From contig QCKC01000002.1 in NCBI GenBank assembly GCA_003215635.1, forward strand, positions 95,338 to 159,337: 64,000 bases of DNA. Direction: 5' to 3'. The stretch's first letter is position 1. Every line of letters begins with the position of its first letter. The position numbers and the translations under genes were made by a program. The stretch comes from Prochlorococcus sp. AG-409-J19 (lineage in GTDB: Bacteria > Cyanobacteriota > Cyanobacteriia > PCC-6307 > Cyanobiaceae). Shown here piece after piece: positions 58,733 through 64,000 of this stretch. The notes beneath the pieces are model-generated. The model was not told where the DNA came from and made no database searches. It saw only the letters and a program-made list of their open reading frames with translations.

Positions 58733-59395
58733 CTATTTAAATTTAGAGCGTACATTTTTCCATAATCGTATTATTACAATTGAAATTAGAAAAACAATTA
58801 TGCATATTAATAAGAATTTTATTGCCCTTGATACAGGTTCAATCCATAATTCAACTTGGCTATAGCTTTCTCCTAATATAAATCCACCAATAGTGAGAAA
58901 AAGAGTCCAAAGAAAACTTCCTGCTGTTGTCCAAAATATAAACGGAAGTATTGGCATGATTTCTATACCAGCTGGCACAGAAATCAAAGTTCTAATTCCT
59001 GGAATTAAACGACCCCAGAAAACTAATGATGTGCCATAGCGATTAAACCATCTTCTTGTTCGATATAGATCTTCGCTCTTGATTCCTAACCATCGACCAT
59101 GATTCTGTAACCATCTTGAAATTCGTTTTTCATTAACTATCCTTCCAATTCCATACCAAGGTAGTGATCCCAGAAGAGTACCTAGCAAGCCAGCCAGTAC
59201 AACAGGGAAGAAAGACAATGCACCTTGTTGAATATAAAATCCCCCTAAGGGCATAATTAATTCTGAGGGGATTGGAGGAAAAATATTTTCAAGAAACATT
59301 GCCAAGAAAATAGCTATATAGCCCATCATTGGATTTGTTTTGACTGCTTCTCCAATTACGTCTGGTAGGTTAATAATAAATTGAGATGTATCCAT
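58733..59395 (-). CDS. DedA/SNARE-associated family membrane protein
   Basis: About 220 residues from the ATG at 59395, which removes an overlap with ahcY. About five hydrophobic segments; the family signature is clear: AMFLENIFPPIPSELIMPLGG, then GTLLGSLPWYGIGR and FWGRLIPGIRTLISVPAG. DedA proteins are thought to move lipids across the membrane or sustain membrane potential. The substrate is unknown. Confidence 0.9.
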   Translation of the reverse strand: MDTSQFIINLPDVIGEAVKTNPMMGYIAIFLAMFLENIFPPIPSELIMPLGGFYIQQGALSFFPVVLAGLLGTLLGSLPWYGIGRIVNEKRISRWLQNHGRWLGIKSEDLYRTRRWFNRYGTSLVFWGRLIPGIRTLISVPAGIEIMPILPFIFWTTAGSFLWTLFLTIGGFILGESYSQVELWIEPVSRAIKFLLICIIVFLISIVIIRLWKNVRSKFK

Positions 59396-59438
59396 TTTAT
59401 TAGTAGTTATGTAATAAAATTTTGGTATTAATCTGAGT

Positions 59439-60866
59439 TTAATAGCGATAATTTTCAGGCTTGTATGGACCTTCTTTGGGAACATTAATATATTTGGCTT
59501 GCTCTGAAGTTAACTCTGTTAGTTTCGCACCAATTTTATCCAAATGTAGACGTGCAACCATTTCATCAAGATGTTTAGGTAAAACATATACTTCATTGAT
59601 ATATGCATTTTGATTTGTAAATAACTCAATTTGTGCAAGAACTTGATTGGTAAATGAATTGCTCATCACAAAACTTGGATGTCCAGTGGCACATCCGAGA
59701 TTCACTAGTCTACCTTCTGCTAATAAAATGATTTTGTTGCCACTAGGTAATGTTATGTGATCGACCTGAGGCTTGATATTTTCCCAAGAATATTGTCTTA
59801 ATGAGGCAACATCAATTTCATTATCAAAGTGGCCAATATTGCAGACAATTGCTTCGTCTTTCATCTTGATTAGGTGTTCATGTCTAATTACTTGAAAATT
59901 ACCTGTACAGGTAACAAAAATATCGACCTCGTTTATAACATCCTCTAGTGTTACTACTCGATAACCTTCCATAGCTGCTTGTAGAGCGCATATTGGATCT
60001 ATTTCTGCAATCAAGACAGTTGCCCCTAATCCTCGGAGTGATTGAGCGGATCCTTTCCCGACATCACCATATCCAATTACTATCGCAACTTTACCTGCGA
60101 CCATAACATCTGTTGCTCGCTTGATTCCGTCAACAAGAGATTCGCGACATCCATATAAATTGTCGAATTTACTTTTAGTAACTGAGTCATTTACGTTAAT
60201 AGCAGGGAATGCTAATTCTCCATTCTGTTGCATTTGATAGAGGCGCGCAACACCAGTAGTGGTTTCCTCTGTGACTCCTTGAATGTTATTTTTAATTTTC
60301 GAATAAAAATTTGGATCTGTTGCAATTTTTTTGCGTATTGATTGATATAAAGCTTTCTCTTCTTCATTAGTTGGATTGTTCAGTATGCTTATATCTTTTT
60401 CTGCTTTACTTCCTAGGATGACAAGTCCAGTTGCATCTCCTCCATCATCCAAAATCATGTTTGGACCAGATGAGTTGTCCCATTCCAGAATGCGATGTGT
60501 GTAGTTCCAATATTCATCTAGTGTTTCTCCTTTCGTTGCAAAAACGGGAATTCCTTGTGCAGCTATTGCAGCAGCAGCATGGTCTTGTGTCGAGAAAATA
60601 TTGCAAGATGCCCATCTGACTTCAGCCCCTAAATGAACCAGAGTTTCAATTAACACTCCGGTTTGAATAGTCATGTGCAAACTGCCAGCAATTTTGGCTC
60701 CTTTTAGAGGCTTGTCTTGACCATATTTCATTCTTAATGCCATTAACCCTGGCATTTCTTTCTCGGCAATGCCTAGTTCTTTCCGCCCAAAATCAGCGAG
60801 TTGGATGTCTGCTACGACGTAGTTAGAAATAGGGTTAGAGGAATTAGTTTGAGGGACTGCCAACAT
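59439..60866 (-). CDS. ahcY: Adenosylhomocysteinase
   Basis: 475 residues. N-terminal [20 protein letters not shown], substrate-binding [32 protein letters not shown], and the NAD site [20 protein letters not shown]; it ends [18 protein letters not shown] ... [11 protein letters not shown]. It splits S-adenosylhomocysteine to keep methylation going. Its start codon is only 21 bases from that of the divergent tsaE. Confidence 0.97.
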   Translation of the reverse strand: MLAVPQTNSSNPISNYVVADIQLADFGRKELGIAEKEMPGLMALRMKYGQDKPLKGAKIAGSLHMTIQTGVLIETLVHLGAEVRWASCNIFSTQDHAAAAIAAQGIPVFATKGETLDEYWNYTHRILEWDNSSGPNMILDDGGDATGLVILGSKAEKDISILNNPTNEEEKALYQSIRKKIATDPNFYSKIKNNIQGVTEETTTGVARLYQMQQNGELAFPAINVNDSVTKSKFDNLYGCRESLVDGIKRATDVMVAGKVAIVIGYGDVGKGSAQSLRGLGATVLIAEIDPICALQAAMEGYRVVTLEDVINEVDIFVTCTGNFQVIRHEHLIKMKDEAIVCNIGHFDNEIDVASLRQYSWENIKPQVDHITLPSGNKIILLAEGRLVNLGCATGHPSFVMSNSFTNQVLAQIELFTNQNAYINEVYVLPKHLDEMVARLHLDKIGAKLTELTSEQAKYINVPKEGPYKPENYRY

Positions 60867-60887
60867 GGTTCAAGCTTCCTAGGGGAC

Positions 60888-61388
60888 ATGGTGAACAGGA
60901 ATCTCCGCGGGATTGCTGAGGCTTCCAGCTCTCTTTTCAGGCAATCTACAGATCAGGCTTACATCCTTAGGGATCTTGAGGACACTATTGCGCTGGGCTC
61001 ACTGATTGGCAGCAATATTCCTAGATTGTCCATATTGGGTTTGTATGGACCATTAGGAGCTGGAAAGACTTCCTTGGTTAAAGGAATTGCTAGGGCCCTT
61101 GGCATTGGAGAAGAGATTACGAGTCCTACTTTTTCTTTATCTCATCATTACCAGCGAGGAAAACAACCTTTGGTACATTTGGATCTATATAGACTTGAGG
61201 ATCCTAAAGATGCCGATGAACTCTTTTTTCAAGAGGAGGAAAATGCCAAAGATTTAGGGGCTTTGATGGCAATAGAGTGGCCAGAAAGATTAGGTATTGA
61301 TTTACGAGAGGCTTGGCATTTGCATTTGGAATATGCACCTGATGAAAGCAGGATTGCTTATATCAAATATCCTTCAAATGGATTCTAG
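60888..61388 (+). CDS. tsaE: tRNA threonylcarbamoyladenosine biosynthesis ATPase TsaE
   Basis: About 166 residues from the ATG at 60888. ATPase site LYGPLGAGKTSLVKGIA, then GEEITSPTFSLSHHYQRG and VHLDLYRLEDPKDADELF, and MAIEWPERLG. It works with TsaB and TsaD on the t6A tRNA base. The frame is open further upstream, inside ahcY, but there the residues are not TsaE-like. Its end overlaps the convergent kinase gene by 15 bases. Confidence 0.93.
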   Translation: MVNRNLRGIAEASSSLFRQSTDQAYILRDLEDTIALGSLIGSNIPRLSILGLYGPLGAGKTSLVKGIARALGIGEEITSPTFSLSHHYQRGKQPLVHLDLYRLEDPKDADELFFQEEENAKDLGALMAIEWPERLGIDLREAWHLHLEYAPDESRIAYIKYPSNGF

Positions 61389-62378
61389 GAAAAAATTAAC
61401 TTCTGATTGACTTGGTTGTGGAGAGATTCCCCCTGCTCCACTGCAGGTTAAAGCACCACAAGCTGCAGCAAATTGAATAATTTTAGATAAATCTTTTCTA
61501 GTATTTGCATGAGGGTTTCTAATAATCTGATGTATTAATCCTGCGGTAAAAGAATCACCTGCGCCTGTTGTATCTATGACTTCAGGTGGACATATTGTTT
61601 TGGTTGTTCCTTGAAAGCCTTTAATCCACCATCCTACCGGATTAGCACCATTTGTAATGATTACATATGGATTATTTTTGAGCGATTTTCCTAAATATTT
61701 AGGGTCTTCAGTTTGAAAGAAAGCAATAGCTTCTTCTTTGGCTACTTTGATTAAAGAGGAAATTTCTATAAGAGAAGATATTTTCTTCATTGCATTTTGG
61801 TTTGGATTGGTTCCTGACAAAAAATTAGAGTCCCAAAATGTAGGCCTCCAATTTATATCTAGAGCGATTTTGATATTATTATTTCTAGCTTCATTTGCAA
61901 TCCATAATAGTGCTTCAGAGGAGTATTTTGATGCTAATGGAATAGATCCTATAACTAACCAGGATGCCTGTTTCTTTAAAATGTTCCACTTTAACTGAAG
62001 CTTTTCGATGTCTATCGACTGATCTGAAAAACCTAGCCCTTGATCTCCTCTAAAACCTTGAAATGATCTTTCTCCACTTATTTCTCTGCTAACAAGTACT
62101 ATTCTGCTAGGTCGTTTTTTGTCGAATTGTAAGCCAATAATATTAACCCCTCTTTCGATGAAAAGCTTCTTAAAGCTTTCCCCAATTGCATCCTTTCCTA
62201 GGCATCCAATGAAGGCAGTATTGGTTCCTAACCTGGCAAGTCCGCAAGCAACATTTGCTGGAGCTCCTCCAAAATGTTCTTCACATCCGTTGTCAAGAGA
62301 AGGGTCTCCCCCTAATGGTCCCAGTCGATCAATCAGGGCTTCTCCAAAGCAGATAACTTTTGGTTGATTAGAAGACAT
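61374..62378 (-). CDS. PfkB-family carbohydrate kinase (fructokinase-like)
   Basis: 334 residues. The start VICFGEALIDRLGPLGG, then FGGAPANVACGLARLG and the C-terminal anion hole and catalytic Asp in VIDTTGAGDSFTAGLIHQ identify the ribokinase/PfkB fold. It phosphorylates a sugar, most likely fructose, from the GEALID start; the substrate is not proven. ATG start. Followed on the same strand by nothing before tsaE, which it overlaps at the 3' end. Confidence 0.88.
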   Translation of the reverse strand: MSSNQPKVICFGEALIDRLGPLGGDPSLDNGCEEHFGGAPANVACGLARLGTNTAFIGCLGKDAIGESFKKLFIERGVNIIGLQFDKKRPSRIVLVSREISGERSFQGFRGDQGLGFSDQSIDIEKLQLKWNILKKQASWLVIGSIPLASKYSSEALLWIANEARNNNIKIALDINWRPTFWDSNFLSGTNPNQNAMKKISSLIEISSLIKVAKEEAIAFFQTEDPKYLGKSLKNNPYVIITNGANPVGWWIKGFQGTTKTICPPEVIDTTGAGDSFTAGLIHQIIRNPHANTRKDLSKIIQFAAACGALTCSGAGGISPQPSQSEVNFFLESI

Positions 62379-62416
62379 CTTTGGTTTTTTAGGAGGTTTT
62401 GCATAAGGATTCTGAC

Positions 62417-62848
62417 TTATATTGTATTAGCATCTTTAAGATAAGCTTTTAAAGCATAAATTATTTTTGTATTAATTTTGGGAAATTCATAATTTTTCAG
62501 TTCTTCCGGGTAAACCCATTTGATCTCTTGACTCCATAGAGGCTTGGGATCTCCTTTTATTATATGACAGATATGTGCAACAAATCGAAGATAATTGTTG
62601 TTAACACTATGATCAACTATCAGAACTCTTTCTCCAACTTCTACTTCAATATCTAATTCTTCTTTTAGTTCCCGTATAATTGTAATTTCAATACTTTCTC
62701 CTTCCTCTTGTTTGCCTCCTGGAAATTCCCACATTCCTCCTAAATGATCTCCATTTATTCTTTTATCTATTAGTATTTTGCCATTATCATTAATAATCAA
62801 GCCAATTCCTATCGCTTGAAAGTTCTTGTTCCTATTTGCAAAATCCAC
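62417..62848 (-). CDS. NUDIX hydrolase (MutT-like)
   Basis: 143 residues from a GTG start. The Nudix box is intact: GGKQEEGESIEITIIRELKEELDIE (quoted here as one region at about residues 44-68; key residues Gly, Glu, Arg-Glu and Glu-Glu). The surrounding GGMWEFPG and WVYPEELKNYEFP match MutT, which removes 8-oxo-dGTP. The true substrate is not shown. Same strand as the PfkB gene, 38 bases upstream of it. Confidence 0.9.
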   Translation of the reverse strand: MDFANRNKNFQAIGIGLIINDNGKILIDKRINGDHLGGMWEFPGGKQEEGESIEITIIRELKEELDIEVEVGERVLIVDHSVNNNYLRFVAHICHIIKGDPKPLWSQEIKWVYPEELKNYEFPKINTKIIYALKAYLKDANTI

Positions 62849-63012
62849 AAATCATATGAATGCATTCTTAAGAGTATAATCAATCTAGTTAATCCTTCAA
62901 CTAGATATTATTGTATATGATCTTTGCAATTTGCTAATGAAGAAAATTATAACCCTTGGTTTCACTACGACCCTAGCTGATTCCAAGACTATGTTGTTTT
63001 AGTATTCTGATT
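62849..63012. other. Gap between NUDIX and hydrolase genes
   Basis: About 164 AT-rich bases between divergent genes. No RNA gene or convincing ORF recognised; promoter region for both. Confidence 0.45.
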
Positions 63013-63945
63013 GTGTCTTATGAACTTTTCGAGAGCTTTATCTTGATGAAAGAACAGCAAGGAAATTGGTCTTGGAATGGATGGGATGTTGCTTGGAAGA
63101 AATCAGGAAATGATAATCCGGCAGTAGTTTTTATTCATGGTTTTGGTGCGAGTAAGGATCATTGGCGCCATAACCTACCTTTTTTATCAACATTTGCTAG
63201 TTGTTATGCGCTTGATTTAATTGGTTTTGGTAATAGCAGTCAACCAAAGGCAAGACTTATAGGGGAGCCTAAATGCGAAGGTGACTTTGTTTATTGTTTT
63301 GATGGATGGGGCGAACAAGTAGCAGATTTTTGTAGAGAAATTGTTCAAGAAAAAGTTCTTCTTGTGGGTAATTCTATTGGTGGGGTAGTAGCGCTTAGAG
63401 CTGCGCTTATTTTGCAGGATTATTGTTCTGGTGTTGTTCTGATTGATTGTGCTCAAAGGACTATGGATGATAAGCGTCTTTCTGAACAACCAATCATCAT
63501 GCAAATGTTACGACCTCTTCTTAAGAAGGCTGTTAGACAACGTTGGTTAAGTACAACTTTATTTAGGAATGCTGCTCAAAGAGTTGTTATCAAAGAAGTT
63601 TTAAAAAAAGCATATCCAACTGGTGTCAATGTTGATGAAAGGCTTGTGGAATTACTCTATAAACCAAGCAATAGGCCAGGAGCATCTGAGGCATTTAGAG
63701 GTTTTATAAATATGTTTGATGATTATCTGGCGCCTAACATCTTCCCGTCTTTGAATTTGCCTGTTGACTTGATATGGGGAGAAGCGGATCCCTGGGAGCC
63801 TGTTATAGAAGCTAGGCACTGGGCTGAATTTTTTCCTTGCATACGTTCACTTCGAATCATTCCAGAAGTTGGTCATTGTCCCCATGATGAAGCTCCTGAA
63901 AAGGTTAATGATTTTCTACTAGAAGTAATTCAGCAGGCAACATAA
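63013..63945 (+). CDS. Alpha/beta hydrolase
   Basis: 310 residues from a GTG start; an ATG at 63046 would give 299. Oxyanion region VVFIHGFGASKDHW, nucleophile elbow LVGNSIGGVVAL (Ser), acid WGEADPWEP and catalytic His VGHCPHDEAPE are all present. It resembles cyanobacterial pheophytinase- and haloalkane-dehalogenase-like hydrolases; the substrate is unknown. Confidence 0.88.
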   Translation: MSYELFESFILMKEQQGNWSWNGWDVAWKKSGNDNPAVVFIHGFGASKDHWRHNLPFLSTFASCYALDLIGFGNSSQPKARLIGEPKCEGDFVYCFDGWGEQVADFCREIVQEKVLLVGNSIGGVVALRAALILQDYCSGVVLIDCAQRTMDDKRLSEQPIIMQMLRPLLKKAVRQRWLSTTLFRNAAQRVVIKEVLKKAYPTGVNVDERLVELLYKPSNRPGASEAFRGFINMFDDYLAPNIFPSLNLPVDLIWGEADPWEPVIEARHWAEFFPCIRSLRIIPEVGHCPHDEAPEKVNDFLLEVIQQAT

Positions 63946-64000
63946 TCTTCTACATCTTTGCTGAGATTTTTAAGCCCTTTAAATCCATCTCGTTGTAGAT
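63930..64000 (-). CDS. Possible C-terminal end of a reverse-strand gene
   Basis: Reading the minus strand from the window edge, one frame gives LQRDGFKGLKNLSKDVEDYV and ends at a TGA (63930-63932). It is helical and protein-like. It overlaps the hydrolase end by 16 bases. Too short to identify; low confidence. Confidence 0.35.
   Translation of the reverse strand, partial: LQRDGFKGLKNLSKDVEDYVAC

Overview
The window looks like a stretch of a marine picocyanobacterial chromosome, most probably a low-light-adapted Prochlorococcus. The DNA is AT-rich and densely packed. It carries cyanobacterial photosynthesis genes (psaC, ndhS, a Psb34/ssl1498-type gene, gap2, sqdB and sqdX, a TLP40/CYP38-like lumenal cyclophilin) and many short conserved proteins typical of picocyanobacteria. 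The species call is inference from gene content and sequence style; no search was run.

Layout. 1-13.5 kb: tail of a glycine-rich RRM protein, dusA, msrB overlapping a flavoprotein, grpE-dnaJ-tusA-like-rsgA, the reverse-strand murC-murB-ebfC cluster, gap2, thiL, the lumenal cyclophilin, and efp-accB. 13.5-20.3 kb: pdxA, an SDR protein, an HNH nuclease gene head-to-head with a HARP-like SNF2 helicase, a single-repeat AbrB membrane protein, three small conserved proteins and tRNA-Gly(CCC). 20.3-24.3 kb: a class V aminotransferase and cbiD with interlocking divergent start codons, then guaA. 24.3-27.0 kb: an accessory region next to guaA. It holds a 0.73-kb segment bounded by a direct repeat of the guaA 3' end and carrying five copies of GTTCCACG(T), followed by a 2OG-oxygenase-like gene and a sulfotransferase-like gene.

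27-42 kb: two conserved unknowns, PBP2, sqdX-sqdB (sulfolipid), psb34, thiG, TPR and unknown genes, tRNA-Arg(CCU), rnpB, rnc, ndhS, rimM, manC, glmS and psaC. 42-54.7 kb: acpP-fabF-tktA, a UDP-glucuronate-decarboxylase-like epimerase, thiC with a TPP riboswitch, a four-gene overlapping operon (ruvB, TPR, M20 hydrolase, DUF3188), smpB and lysS. 54.7-64 kb: an OmpR-family response regulator, mreBCD, ssb, a DedA protein, ahcY, tsaE, a PfkB kinase, a NUDIX hydrolase, an alpha/beta hydrolase, and the possible tail of another gene.

Most of the window is core metabolism: cell wall (murB, murC, PBP2, mreBCD, glmS), fatty acids (accB, acpP, fabF), thiamine (thiL, thiG, thiC), translation (efp, smpB, rimM, lysS, rsgA) and the Calvin cycle (gap2, tktA). 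The least ordinary places are the guaA-linked insertion-like segment and the HNH/HARP-helicase pair, which recalls the eukaryotic ZRANB3 fusion. The helicase reading frame extends upstream of any canonical start codon. No CRISPR array, transposase or integrase was seen.
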